64,000 nt of DNA, taken from assembly GCA_021818585.1 (NCBI GenBank), contig JAKATU010000043.1, positions 1 through 64,000 of the forward strand, written 5' to 3'. Numbering within the stretch: the first letter of the stretch is position 1; every line of letters begins with the position of its first letter. The notes below the pieces were generated by a model, which had not been told where the DNA came from, ran no database searches, and was given only the letters and a program-made list of their open reading frames with translations. The translations under genes and the position numbers were made by a program. The stretch comes from Acidobacteriota bacterium. Its GTDB lineage: Bacteria; Acidobacteriota; Terriglobia; Terriglobales; Acidobacteriaceae. Below are positions 36,077-44,717 of the stretch, one piece after another.

Positions 36077-37327
36077 TTAGCTGTAGCGGAGCCAGCGGAG
36101 GATTTCCGGGAGGGTGGGGCGTTTGCCGTACATGAGGATGCCGATGCGGTAGATGCGTGCGGCGATCCAGATCATGCCCCAGATGGCGCCGAGCAGGAGT
36201 GCGATGGAGAGGCCGATTTGCCACCACGGGGGTGTCTGGGCGCAGATGCGCAGGTACATGATGATGGGCGTGAAGGGCGGAATGAGCGAAAGGATGATGG
36301 AGGTGATGGAGTTGGGGTTGGTCATGACGTAGGCCATCATGAGGACACTGACGACGAGCGGAGAAATGATGAAGAAGGCGAACTGCTGGACCTCTTGCGC
36401 GGAGTTGGCGGTGGCTCCGAGAGCGGAGCTGAGCGAGGAGTAGAAGAAGAAGCCGAGGATGAAGAAGATGACGAAGAAGATGAGCTCCGGGATGGTGATG
36501 CCGAGCGAAGAGAGGCCGTGGAGGCCGATTTGCGCGGCGAGGGCAGTGCTGGAGCCGACGAGTGTGAGGCCGACCCAGATGGCGACCTGAAGCATGGCGG
36601 CGGCGCCGACGCCGAGGAGCTTGCCCATGAGGAGATTGTCGGCAGGGGTGACGGAGAGCAGGATCTCAAAGATGCGCGAGGATTTTTCCTCGGTGACGGA
36701 GCGGGCGGCGTCGGTTCCATAGAAGATGACGACACCATAGAGAACGAAAACGAGGGCATACATGCCGGAGAAGTTGCGTTCGGCATTGGTTTTGACGGCC
36801 TTGCCAGCTTTGATTTGCAGCGTGGTGATGGTGACCGGTTTGACGAGGGTTTTGGCTTCGGACGGTGAGATACCGCGGCTGATCAGTTCCTGACGCAGTG
36901 AGGCGATGCTGAGGCTGCTTCTGAGCAGTGCCTGGGAGAAGAAATCGGATGAGTTGCGTGTGTAGTAGGTGGCCTGGGGCTGCGGCTGGCCGGGCTGTTC
37001 CGCGATCCAGAGGAAGCCGTCGAGCTTGCCTGCGTCGAGTTGCTGTGTAAGCTGGGCGCGGGCTGCGGGCGTGGCCGGCGAGACGATCTGGATGGTTTTG
37101 GGCGGGTGCTCGCTGGCTTCGAGCTGCGCTTTGGTGATGGTGGCCAGCGAGGCGTTATCGGAAGCGATGGCGATGTGATTGAGTCCGCCTGTTTTTTTTG
37201 ATATGACGTGGCCGGCAAGCATGACCGCGACGACGCCGAGGGGTACGAGGACGGTGGTGATGCGGAAGACACGGCTGCGGACGCGCTCAATGAATTCGCG
37301 TTTGGCGATTAAGAGAATGTTACGCAT
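36077..37327 (-). CDS. ABC-2-type transporter permease (NatB-like)
   Basis: 416 residues. The head, MRNILLIAKREFIERVRSRVF, and GLDPVN-type context with the partner ATPase place it in the Na+-exporter NatB/YhaP group. One membrane helix near the N-terminus, a large soluble loop (about 60-190), then five or six helices (VFVLYGVVIFYG, VTEEKSSRIFEILLSVTPADNLLMGKL, IFFVIFFILGFFFYSSLSSALG). The ATPase gene overlaps its start by 8 bp. It probably exports sodium or a lipid-like substrate. Confidence 0.9.
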   Translation of the reverse strand: MRNILLIAKREFIERVRSRVFRITTVLVPLGVVAVMLAGHVISKKTGGLNHIAIASDNASLATITKAQLEASEHPPKTIQIVSPATPAARAQLTQQLDAGKLDGFLWIAEQPGQPQPQATYYTRNSSDFFSQALLRSSLSIASLRQELISRGISPSEAKTLVKPVTITTLQIKAGKAVKTNAERNFSGMYALVFVLYGVVIFYGTDAARSVTEEKSSRIFEILLSVTPADNLLMGKLLGVGAAAMLQVAIWVGLTLVGSSTALAAQIGLHGLSSLGITIPELIFFVIFFILGFFFYSSLSSALGATANSAQEVQQFAFFIISPLVVSVLMMAYVMTNPNSITSIILSLIPPFTPIIMYLRICAQTPPWWQIGLSIALLLGAIWGMIWIAARIYRIGILMYGKRPTLPEILRWLRYS

Positions 37328-38225
37328 CGACGCGGCCTCCTACGGTTTGAATGAAGATTTCTTCGAGGGATGGCTCGGCCAATTCGAATTTGTAGATGTT
37401 GGCGTTGGCGGCCGCGAGATGGAGGAGATCCTGCGCTGAGGCTCCGGGTTTGAGTTCGATTTCTGACGAGCCGGGAAAGCTGCGCGAGCCGGCGATGCCG
37501 GGGAATTGCAGGAAGGCATCGCTGCCTTCGTAGTGGATGATGACGTGGTTGCGGGGGTAGCGGGATTTGACTTCGCGCACGGTGCCGGAGAGGACAGCTT
37601 CTCCCTTGTTGACCAGGCAGATGGAGTCGCAGAGTTTTTCGACCTGATCCATGCGGTGCGTGGAGAAGAGGACGGCTTTGCCCTGGTTCTTCAGCTCGAC
37701 GAGCGTGTCCTGAAGGAGCGAGGTGTTGACGGGGTCGAGGCCGGAGAATGGCTCGTCCATGATGATGAAGTCGGGGTCGTGCATGAGGGTGGAGATGAAC
37801 TGGATTTTCTGCTGCATGCCCTTGGAGAGTTCTTCTGTTTTTTTCTCAAGGGCGTCGCTGATTTGGAGGCGCTCAGACCAGGATCTTGCTCGCTGCGTGG
37901 CGACGGACTCAGAGAGGCCGCGCAGGCGGCTCATGAAGACGAGCTGGTCAAAGACTTTCATCTTTTTGTAGAGGCCACGTTCTTCGGGGAGATAGCCTAC
38001 GCGCTGGAGGTTGCTGCGATGGAACTTTTTGCCGAAGAGGTTGACCTGTCCGGAGTCCGGCATGGTGATGCCGACGATCATGCGGATGCTGGAGGTTTTT
38101 CCGGCGCCGTTGGGGCCGAGCAGGCCGAACATGGAGCCGGGCTCGATGGCGAGCGAGAGGTCGCGGACGGCTACCTTCTGGCTGTAGGACTTGGAGATTG
38201 AGTCCAAGGCAAGGACAGGGGGCAT
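37320..38225 (-). CDS. ABC transporter ATP-binding protein (NatA-like, DUF4162 tail)
   Basis: 301 residues. Walker A GLLGPNGAGKTSS, signature LSKGMQQKIQ, Walker B FIIMDEPFSGLDP and H-switch VLFSTHRMDQVEKL are all present; the C-terminal 80 residues carry the DUF4162-type domain (ELAEPSLEEIFIQTVGGR). It energises the overlapping permease gene. Start ATG 38225. It is divergent from recG over 162 bp. Confidence 0.93.
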   Translation of the reverse strand: MPPVLALDSISKSYSQKVAVRDLSLAIEPGSMFGLLGPNGAGKTSSIRMIVGITMPDSGQVNLFGKKFHRSNLQRVGYLPEERGLYKKMKVFDQLVFMSRLRGLSESVATQRARSWSERLQISDALEKKTEELSKGMQQKIQFISTLMHDPDFIIMDEPFSGLDPVNTSLLQDTLVELKNQGKAVLFSTHRMDQVEKLCDSICLVNKGEAVLSGTVREVKSRYPRNHVIIHYEGSDAFLQFPGIAGSRSFPGSSEIELKPGASAQDLLHLAAANANIYKFELAEPSLEEIFIQTVGGRVDA

Positions 38226-38387
38226 TTGTAGGGAATCTCCTGTTCGTAAGTTACTGACGTTTTGACAGGGGGGGACGCACTGGTGCCTGCTGCGTTCGAT
38301 GGAAGCCTGGTTACGCGAGTTACCTGCGCACTTAGTGTACGCGAGGAGGAGCTATCTGGTTCCATTGAGGCCTGATAGCATCGCCTT

Positions 38388-40712
38388 GTGCTGGAGCTTG
38401 GAACGGAGATTCAGTTTGTGAAGGGAGTTGGGCCGCGGATTGCGGCGCAACTGCAGGCGAAGGGGATTCGCGTGGTGGAAGACCTGTTGCTGCATCTTCC
38501 GTTTCGGTATGAGGACCGGGAGAATCCGCGGGCGCTGATTGACTTGCAGCCGGGCGAGATGGCGAGCGTGATTGCAGAGGTTCGGGGCACGGTGCTGCTG
38601 AAGACGCGCAGCATGCCCATCTTTGAGATGACGGTGGGACAGGGCACGACCTCGATGAAGTGCATGTGGTTCCACGGGACGTATTTGAAGGACCGCTTTC
38701 AGGCGGGGCAGACGGTGGCGCTGTTCGGGAAAGTGGAGCCGTCGCGGTCGACGAAGAACTTCAAGATGATCCAGCCACAGTTTGAAGTGTTACGTGAAGG
38801 ATTGGGAGACCCCGAAGATGGGCTGATTGAGGTGGGACGGATTACGCCGGTGTATGAGTCTCTGGGTGGGAGCCAGCTTTCTTCGCGGTGGATTCGGCGG
38901 GTGATTTTTCATGTGCTGCGGGAGTTGGAGGGTCGCGTTCCGGAGATGCTGCCGCGCGTGCTGGTGGAGCGGCTGGGGCTTCCTTCGCGCGAGGAGGCGC
39001 TGCGGCTGGTGCATTTTCCTACTTCGGGGACTTCAATGAGCGCGCTGCAGGGCGCGGCGACGCCGGCGCACCGGCGGCTGATTTTTGAGGAGCTGTTTTA
39101 CCTGGAACTGGGGCTGGAACTGAAGCGGAGGAAGTTCCACGAGCGGCTGGGCACGGGGTTTGTGGCCGATGAGCGGGTGCGTGGGGCGCTGCGGGCGATA
39201 TTGCCGTTTCATCCGACGAAGGCGCAGAAGCGGGCGCTGGGCGAGATTGTGGGCGACATGCGCGAGGCGCGGCCGATGCGGCGGCTGCTGCAGGGGGATG
39301 TGGGGTCGGGCAAGACGATTGTGGCGCTGCAGGCGATGGTGATTGCGATTGAGAACGGCTACCAGGCGGCTCTGATGGCTCCGACGGAGATTCTGGCGAC
39401 TCAGCATTATCTTGCGGCGCGGCGGCTGCTGGAGAAGTCGGAAAAACGGTATCGGGTGCTGCTGCTGACGGGGTCACTGGATGAGGACACGAAGCGTGCG
39501 AACCGGGGAAAGATTTTTCGGGGCGAGGCGGATCTTGTGATTGGCACGCATGCGCTGATTGAAGAAAAAGTGGAGTTTGCCAAGCTGGGGCTGGTGGTGG
39601 TGGACGAGCAGCACCGGTTTGGGGTGATGCAGCGTTTCCGGCTGATGAAGAAGCCGAACCATGCGGAGCCGGATGTACTGGCGATGACGGCGACCCCGAT
39701 TCCGAGGACGCTGGCGCTTTCGCTGTATGGGGATCTGGATTTGAGCGTGATTGACGAGTTGCCGCCGGGGCGGACGCCGATTGTGACGCGGCAGGTTCCC
39801 GAGGAGCGTGCGGATGAGGTGTGGGCGTTTGTGCGGCAGGAGGTGGCGGAGGGCCGGCAGGCGTATGTGGTTTATCCGGTGATTGAGGGGCCCAAGGATG
39901 ATCAGCCGGAGTTGGATTTTCCGGCGGAGGATGAGGAGGAAACTGCAGGTCCCCTTCGGCAAGCTCAGGGCGGGCTCTCCGCTACGCGCGTGCCGCGCTC
40001 CGGTCGGGATGACAATCCGAAGAAGAAGGCGACGGGGAAGGCTGTCGGGAAGACGGCTGCGAAGAAGGGTGGGAAGGCTCAGAAGCAGACGTTGTTTCCC
40101 AAGACTCCGCTGCGGGCAGCCACGGATATGTATGAGTCGCTGCGGGCGGGGGCTTTGGCTGGGCTTCGGCTGGGGCTGCTGCATGGGCGGCTGAGCGCGG
40201 ATGACAAGGATGTGGTGATGCGGCGCTTTCAGCGGGGCGAGATTGATGTGCTGATTTCGACGACGGTGATTGAGGTGGGCGTGGATGTGCCGAATGCTTC
40301 CGTGATGGTGGTGGAGCACGCGGAGCGATTTGGGCTGGCGCAGTTGCACCAGCTGCGGGGGCGCGTGGGGCGTGGGGCGGCGAAGTCGTATTGTCTGCTG
40401 ATGACGGGTGGACGGATCAGCGAGCAGGGCGCGCAGCGGCTGGACGCGATGGTGCGGACGCAGGATGGATTTGAACTGGCGGAGCTGGATTTGCAGTTAC
40501 GGGGTCCGGGTGAGTTTTTTGGGACGCGGCAGGCGGGTTTGCCGGATTTTCGGGTGGCGAATTTGCTGCGGGACCGGGAGTTGCTGGAGTTGTCAAAGAA
40601 AGTTGCGGCGGAGTTTGTGAAGACGCCCGAGGGGACCGAGGCGGAACGGGGGGTGGTGCGTCGGCGGCTGCAGGATGCGTGGCAGCGGCGTTATGGGCTG
40701 AGCGAGGCTTAG
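38388..40712 (+). CDS. recG: ATP-dependent DNA helicase RecG, with a repeat-derived insertion
   Basis: 774 residues from a GTG at 38388. Remodels stalled replication forks and Holliday junctions. The wedge/OB domain occupies the first 270 residues (QFVKGVGPRIAAQL), helicase motif I is LLQGDVGSGKT (near 303), motif II VVVDEQHRFGVMQR, then TATPIPRTLALSLYGDLDLSVIDELPPGR and the C-terminal helicase motifs (STTVIEVGVDVPNASVM, QLRGRVGRG). Between VIEGPKDDQPELDF and AATDMYESLRAG, where other RecG proteins have a short acidic loop, there are about 50 extra residues. The first part translates an interspersed repeat (39943-40015); the rest is lysine/alanine-rich (KKKATGKAVGKTAAKKGGK). Confidence 0.95.
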   Translation: MLELGTEIQFVKGVGPRIAAQLQAKGIRVVEDLLLHLPFRYEDRENPRALIDLQPGEMASVIAEVRGTVLLKTRSMPIFEMTVGQGTTSMKCMWFHGTYLKDRFQAGQTVALFGKVEPSRSTKNFKMIQPQFEVLREGLGDPEDGLIEVGRITPVYESLGGSQLSSRWIRRVIFHVLRELEGRVPEMLPRVLVERLGLPSREEALRLVHFPTSGTSMSALQGAATPAHRRLIFEELFYLELGLELKRRKFHERLGTGFVADERVRGALRAILPFHPTKAQKRALGEIVGDMREARPMRRLLQGDVGSGKTIVALQAMVIAIENGYQAALMAPTEILATQHYLAARRLLEKSEKRYRVLLLTGSLDEDTKRANRGKIFRGEADLVIGTHALIEEKVEFAKLGLVVVDEQHRFGVMQRFRLMKKPNHAEPDVLAMTATPIPRTLALSLYGDLDLSVIDELPPGRTPIVTRQVPEERADEVWAFVRQEVAEGRQAYVVYPVIEGPKDDQPELDFPAEDEEETAGPLRQAQGGLSATRVPRSGRDDNPKKKATGKAVGKTAAKKGGKAQKQTLFPKTPLRAATDMYESLRAGALAGLRLGLLHGRLSADDKDVVMRRFQRGEIDVLISTTVIEVGVDVPNASVMVVEHAERFGLAQLHQLRGRVGRGAAKSYCLLMTGGRISEQGAQRLDAMVRTQDGFELAELDLQLRGPGEFFGTRQAGLPDFRVANLLRDRELLELSKKVAAEFVKTPEGTEAERGVVRRRLQDAWQRRYGLSEA
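39943..40015. repeat. Interspersed palindromic element inside recG
   Basis: CTGCAGGTCCCCTTCGGC, an inner GC-rich palindromic region (CGCGCGTGCCGCGC), and GGTCGGGATGACAA. It has the same start and end as the intergenic copies and is read in frame in RecG residues about 519-543. Confidence 0.85.
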
Positions 40713-40780
40713 AGAGGGTGTCATCTAATTCCAGGTGGCGGCGATGGCGGCTTTTCTCCGCATCGAGGCTTGTAATCCAA

Positions 40781-40807
40781 CCCCACCCAAGCGGAGCTTG
40801 GATGGGG
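40781..40807. repeat. Interspersed palindrome, CCCAAGC/GCTTGG family (copy 3)
   Basis: CCCCACCCAAGC, loop GGA, GCTTGGATGGGG. It lies in the 282-bp gap between recG and the arginine decarboxylase gene. Confidence 0.75.
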
Positions 40808-40994
40808 CACCCACGGTATGGTTTGAGCGAAGCTTAAAGTTTTGCATCGGTGGGGGATTTGAGGCTATCCGGGTAAAAGCGGGGTAAATTTTTCGTGGTG
40901 GGCGGCGCTGGGGTTCGGTTTGTGATACGTTGCAAATTGTGCGTTTGTTTTTGGGGAAAAGCGCACCCAGCAACCCTTCCGGAGGAATTAGAAA

Positions 40995-41552
40995 TTGGGT
41001 AAAAGCATGGTTCCGAAGCGCCTTTTTTTCACGAAGGGTGTCGGAAAGCATAAGGAACGTCTTACGTCCTTTGAATTGGCGCTTCGCGATGCGGGCATAG
41101 CGGCTCAGAACCTGGTTCGAGTCTCGTCGATTTTTCCGCCTAACGCGAAACTGGTTACGCGCAAAGAGGGCCTGACGTACCTTTCGCCGGGCGAGGTGGT
41201 TTTTGCGGTGGTGGCGGAGAATTCGACGCGTGAGCCGCACCGGCTGGTGGCATCGAGCATTGGCGTGGCGATTCCGAGCGACCGTAACACTTACGGCTAC
41301 CTGAGCGAGCACCACAGCTTTGGCGAGACCGAAGAGCAGGCTGGCGAGTATGCCGAGGAGTTAGCGGCCGAGATGCTGGCGACTACGCTGGACGTGGAGT
41401 TTGATCCGGACAAGAGCTGGGACGAGAAGAAGGAAATCTACCGGATTTCCAACAAGATTGTGCGCACGGCGAACGTGACGCAGTCTGCGATTGGCGACAA
41501 ACGCGGATTGTGGACGACGACGATTGCGGCGGCGATCCTGATCTTCGAATAA
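40995..41552 (+). CDS. pdaD: Pyruvoyl-dependent arginine decarboxylase
   Basis: 185 residues starting at a TTG (40995), 9 nt after GGAGG; ATG 41007 would be 21 nt from that site. Converts arginine to agmatine. The proenzyme self-cleaves at Ser44-Ser45 in RVSSIFPPN to make the pyruvoyl cofactor; the conserved head [20 protein letters not shown] and [16 protein letters not shown] support the family. It heads the polyamine set: aguB and aguA follow downstream, after a terminator-like hairpin. Confidence 0.9.
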   Translation: MGKSMVPKRLFFTKGVGKHKERLTSFELALRDAGIAAQNLVRVSSIFPPNAKLVTRKEGLTYLSPGEVVFAVVAENSTREPHRLVASSIGVAIPSDRNTYGYLSEHHSFGETEEQAGEYAEELAAEMLATTLDVEFDPDKSWDEKKEIYRISNKIVRTANVTQSAIGDKRGLWTTTIAAAILIFE

Positions 41553-41571
41553 AGAGCTTCCGGAAAACGGC

Positions 41572-41609
41572 GAGGGCGCGGGCGTGAGGCTCGCGCCCTC
41601 TGATTTTTC
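41572..41609 (+). terminator. Terminator-like hairpin between pdaD and aguB
   Basis: GAGGGCGCG and CGCGCCCTC with an 11-nt loop, followed by TGATTTTT. It may partly separate the decarboxylase from aguB transcription. Confidence 0.7.
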
Positions 41610-41688
41610 CGGGATTTTTTCGTGCGTGAAGGTGAGATGGCTCACAGATGCAGTCGAGGATGAAAAGATAGAAACAGGGAAAAGCGAG

Positions 41689-42609
41689 ATGAATGCGATG
41701 AAAGCGAAGAATTTCCGGGTGGGGCTGATCCAGATGAGCTGCGGGCCGGACCCGGACGCGAACCTGGAGAAGGCGATTGCGCGGGTGCGCGAGGCGGCGC
41801 AGCAGGGCGCTGAGGTGATCTGCCTGCCGGAGCTGTTTCGGGCGCAGTATTTTTGCCAGCGCGAGGATATTGCGCTGTTTGACGAGGCGGAGCCGATTCC
41901 TGGGCCGAGTACAGAGGCGATCGGCAAGGTTGCGCGCGAGGCCGGCGTGACTGTGATCGCGTCCCTGTTTGAGCGGCGTGCGGCGGGGCTTTATCACAAC
42001 ACGGCGGCGTATCTGCAGCCGGATGGCACGCTGGGCGGGATTTACCGGAAGATGCATATTCCGGACGATCCGCTTTACTACGAGAAGTTTTACTTTGCTC
42101 CGGGCGATCTGGGGTACAAGGCCTATGACACGCATGTGGGCCGTGTGGGGACGCTGGTGTGCTGGGATCAGTGGTACCCGGAGGGTGCGCGGATTACGGC
42201 CCTGCAGGGCGCGAATGTGCTGTTTTATCCGACGGCGATTGGCTGGCATCCGGCGGAGAAAGAGGAGTTTGGCGCGGCGCAGTATGAGGCCTGGCAGACG
42301 ATGCAGCGGGCGCATGCGATTGCGAACGGGGTGTTTGTCGCGGCGGTGAATCGCGTAGGGCATGAGAACGGGGATGTGCGCGGAAATCGCGTGGATGGGC
42401 CGGGGCTGGAGTTCTGGGGCGGGTCGTTTTTGGCGGACCCGTTTGGTCGCGTGGTGGCGAAGGCCTCGCATGACAAGGAAGAGATTCTGATTGGCGAGAT
42501 TGATTTGAAGCTGCTGGAAGAGACGCGGCGGAACTGGCCGTTTTTGCGGGATCGCCGGATTGATTCGTACGAGCCGATTATGCACCGCTTTCTGGATGGG
42601 GGTCAGTAA
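41689..42609 (+). CDS. aguB: N-carbamoylputrescine amidase
   Basis: 306 residues from ATG 41689 (the frame is open upstream, but those residues are not family-like). A nitrilase-superfamily enzyme converting N-carbamoylputrescine to putrescine, CO2 and ammonia. The catalytic Glu, Lys and Cys are in ICLPELFRAQYF, GIYRKMHIPDD and TLVCWDQWYPEGAR. It ends with a TAATG overlap with aguA. Confidence 0.95.
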   Translation: MNAMKAKNFRVGLIQMSCGPDPDANLEKAIARVREAAQQGAEVICLPELFRAQYFCQREDIALFDEAEPIPGPSTEAIGKVAREAGVTVIASLFERRAAGLYHNTAAYLQPDGTLGGIYRKMHIPDDPLYYEKFYFAPGDLGYKAYDTHVGRVGTLVCWDQWYPEGARITALQGANVLFYPTAIGWHPAEKEEFGAAQYEAWQTMQRAHAIANGVFVAAVNRVGHENGDVRGNRVDGPGLEFWGGSFLADPFGRVVAKASHDKEEILIGEIDLKLLEETRRNWPFLRDRRIDSYEPIMHRFLDGGQ

Positions 42610-43703
42610 TGGCAGTGGTGCAGGGCGCGACGCCGAAGCGGGAGATGACGGGAACTCCCAAGGGACATGGCTACCGGATGCCGGCGGAGTGGGAGAAGCA
42701 TGCGGCGACCTGGATTGCTTGGCCCCGGAATCCGAACGACTGGCCGAACCGCTTCCAGCCGATTCCGTGGGTGTATGCGGATATTGTGCGGCACCTGGCG
42801 CGGGTGGAGGCGGTGCACATTCTGGTGAGCGACGCTTCGTCGGAAACGCGGGTGCGGGGAATTCTGAAGCGCGCGATGGTGAACCAGGAGAATGTGCGGT
42901 ATCACCGCTGGCCGACGAATCGGGTGTGGACGCGGGACTCCGGGCCGATTTTTTTGAAGAAGTCCAAGGGCGAGCACACGACGGCGGTGACGAACTGGAA
43001 GTTCAATGCGTGGGCGAAGTATCCTGACTGGCAACTGGATAACCAGATTCCAGCGCGGGTGGCGAATCTGCTGGATGTGCCTTGCTGGTCGCCGAAGATC
43101 AACGGGAAGCCTGTGGTTCTGGAGGGCGGTTCCATTGATACGAACGGCGCGGGCGTGCTGCTGACGACCGAGGAGTGTTTGCTGAGCGAAGTACAGCAGC
43201 GGAATCCCGGAGTGACGAAGGCGCAACTGGAAGAGGTGTTTCGGGATTATCTAGGGATTGAGCAGGTGATCTGGCTGGGCCGCGGCACGGCGGGCGACGA
43301 TACGCACGGGCACGTGGACGACATTACGCGGTTTGTGGGTGAGAACCGGATTTTGACGGCGGTGGAGCCGAACAAGGCGGATGAAAACCATGAGCCGCTG
43401 AAGGACAATCTGGAGCGGCTGCGCGAGGCGAGAAATCTGGATGGAAAGCCGTTTGAGATTGTGACGCTGCCGATGCCGACACCTGTGGTTTTCGAGGGAC
43501 AGAGGCTTCCGGCGAGCTATGCGAACTTTTACATTGCCAACGGCCTAGTGATGGTGCCAACCTTTAACGACCCGAATGATCGGCGTGCGCTGAATACACT
43601 TGCGAAGCTGTTTCCTGACAGGGAAGTGGTCGGGATCCATTGCGGGGACTTTATCTGGGGCCTTGGAGCGCTGCACTGCATGACCCAGCAGCAACCGGAG
43701 TAG
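42609..43703 (+). CDS. aguA: Agmatine deiminase
   Basis: 364 residues. Converts agmatine to N-carbamoylputrescine and ammonia, the step before aguB. The head is GYRMPAEWEKHAATWIAWP, the substrate loop RVWTRDSGPIF, GRGTAGDDTHGHVDDITRFV and the catalytic cysteine is Cys357 in GALHCMTQQ. It starts with ATG overlapping aguB's stop by one base. The gene order aguB-aguA with the decarboxylase upstream is the bacterial arginine-to-putrescine route. Confidence 0.96.
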   Translation: MAVVQGATPKREMTGTPKGHGYRMPAEWEKHAATWIAWPRNPNDWPNRFQPIPWVYADIVRHLARVEAVHILVSDASSETRVRGILKRAMVNQENVRYHRWPTNRVWTRDSGPIFLKKSKGEHTTAVTNWKFNAWAKYPDWQLDNQIPARVANLLDVPCWSPKINGKPVVLEGGSIDTNGAGVLLTTEECLLSEVQQRNPGVTKAQLEEVFRDYLGIEQVIWLGRGTAGDDTHGHVDDITRFVGENRILTAVEPNKADENHEPLKDNLERLREARNLDGKPFEIVTLPMPTPVVFEGQRLPASYANFYIANGLVMVPTFNDPNDRRALNTLAKLFPDREVVGIHCGDFIWGLGALHCMTQQQPE

Positions 43704-43706
43704 TGA

Positions 43707-44057
43707 ATGGGATCGGTAGTCAACAACCTGGAGTGGCTGGATAGCTGGTACCAGCAGCAGTGCAACGGCGAGTGGGAGCACAGCCAGGGCGTGCAGCTTG
43801 AGGCGCTGGAGCAGCGTGGGTGGCAGTTGACGATCAGCCTGACGGGTACGAGCGCGGAGAATGCGGCTCCGCAGACGATCAGCCTGGACAGTACGGCGGG
43901 GGACTGGATTGCCTGCTCGATTTCGCCGGACCGGTTTGAGGGTTCGGGCGACCCGCGGAAGCTGGAACAGATTATTGGAGTCTTCAGAAAATGGGTGGAT
44001 ACGGAAGAGCAGGACGAAGCGCTGCCGGTTTTGAAGACGAGGTTGCGGAGTTTGTGA
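43707..44057 (+). CDS. Imm53-like immunity protein
   Basis: 116 residues. The opening LEWLDSWYQQQCNGEWEHSQG, then GWQLTISLTGT and DWIACSISPDRFEGSGDPRKL, match the Imm53 family of polymorphic-toxin immunity proteins as I recall it. There is no toxin gene nearby. It lies 3 bp after aguA and overlaps tadA by 4 bp, so it is inside an ordinary metabolic operon. It may have been co-opted, or protect against toxins from neighbours. Confidence 0.7.
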   Translation: MGSVVNNLEWLDSWYQQQCNGEWEHSQGVQLEALEQRGWQLTISLTGTSAENAAPQTISLDSTAGDWIACSISPDRFEGSGDPRKLEQIIGVFRKWVDTEEQDEALPVLKTRLRSL

Positions 44058-44542
44058 CTCTGACGGATACAGATTTGGAACGGCAGGATTTGGACTGGAT
44101 GCGGGCCGCGATAGCAGAAGCGTGTGCGTCTGAGGCTGCGGGGGAAGTTCCAGTGGGTGCGGTGGTGGTGGTGAATGGAGTGATTGTGGGCCGCGGGCAG
44201 AATCGCGTGCTGCGGGAACTTGATCCTACCGCGCATGCTGAGATTGTGGCTCTACGGGAGGCCTCTGCGGCGGTGGGGAATTATCGGCTGATGGAGTGCG
44301 AGCTTTACGTGACGCTGGAGCCGTGCGCGATGTGCGCGGGGGCGATGGTGCATGCGCGGCTGAAGCGGCTGGTGTTTGGGGCGGCTGATCCCAAGGCGGG
44401 CGCCGTGGGTTCGGTGCTGGAAGTGGTGAATCATCCCCGGCTGAACCACCGGATGGAAGTGGCGGCAGGTGTGCTTGCGGAGGAGTGCGGGCAGATGCTG
44501 CGGAATTTCTTCCGTTCGAAGCGGGCGCAGGCGGATGGTTAG
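44054..44542 (+). CDS. tadA: tRNA-specific adenosine deaminase
   Basis: 162 residues from a GTG at 44054, four bases inside the Imm53-like gene (GTGA), with a nearby Shine-Dalgarno. Makes inosine at position 34 of tRNA-Arg. The zinc site is HAEIVAL (His61, Glu63) and EPCAMCAGAMVHARL. The extra upstream frame to 43991 belongs to the preceding gene's region. Confidence 0.95.
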   Translation: MTLTDTDLERQDLDWMRAAIAEACASEAAGEVPVGAVVVVNGVIVGRGQNRVLRELDPTAHAEIVALREASAAVGNYRLMECELYVTLEPCAMCAGAMVHARLKRLVFGAADPKAGAVGSVLEVVNHPRLNHRMEVAAGVLAEECGQMLRNFFRSKRAQADG

Positions 44543-44717
44543 AGCGATTCGCGCTGACTTCTAAAGAAAGAAAAAAAGAGGTGCAGCTGGCAAGTAGTGA
44601 CGCGGCTCACTGCCGGACTTGGATAGCTGCGCCAAAGTGGGCTGAGGGTGGTATGCTTCTGCCGGCGGTATGATGGTGTGCCCGGCGGATGCCGCAGCGG
44701 TGTGCGCGGAGGCCTGG

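Noticed and set aside
41383..42585. 400-codon minus-strand frame opposite the polyamine genes
   Set aside because: Arg/His-rich antisense of aguB; no family signal.
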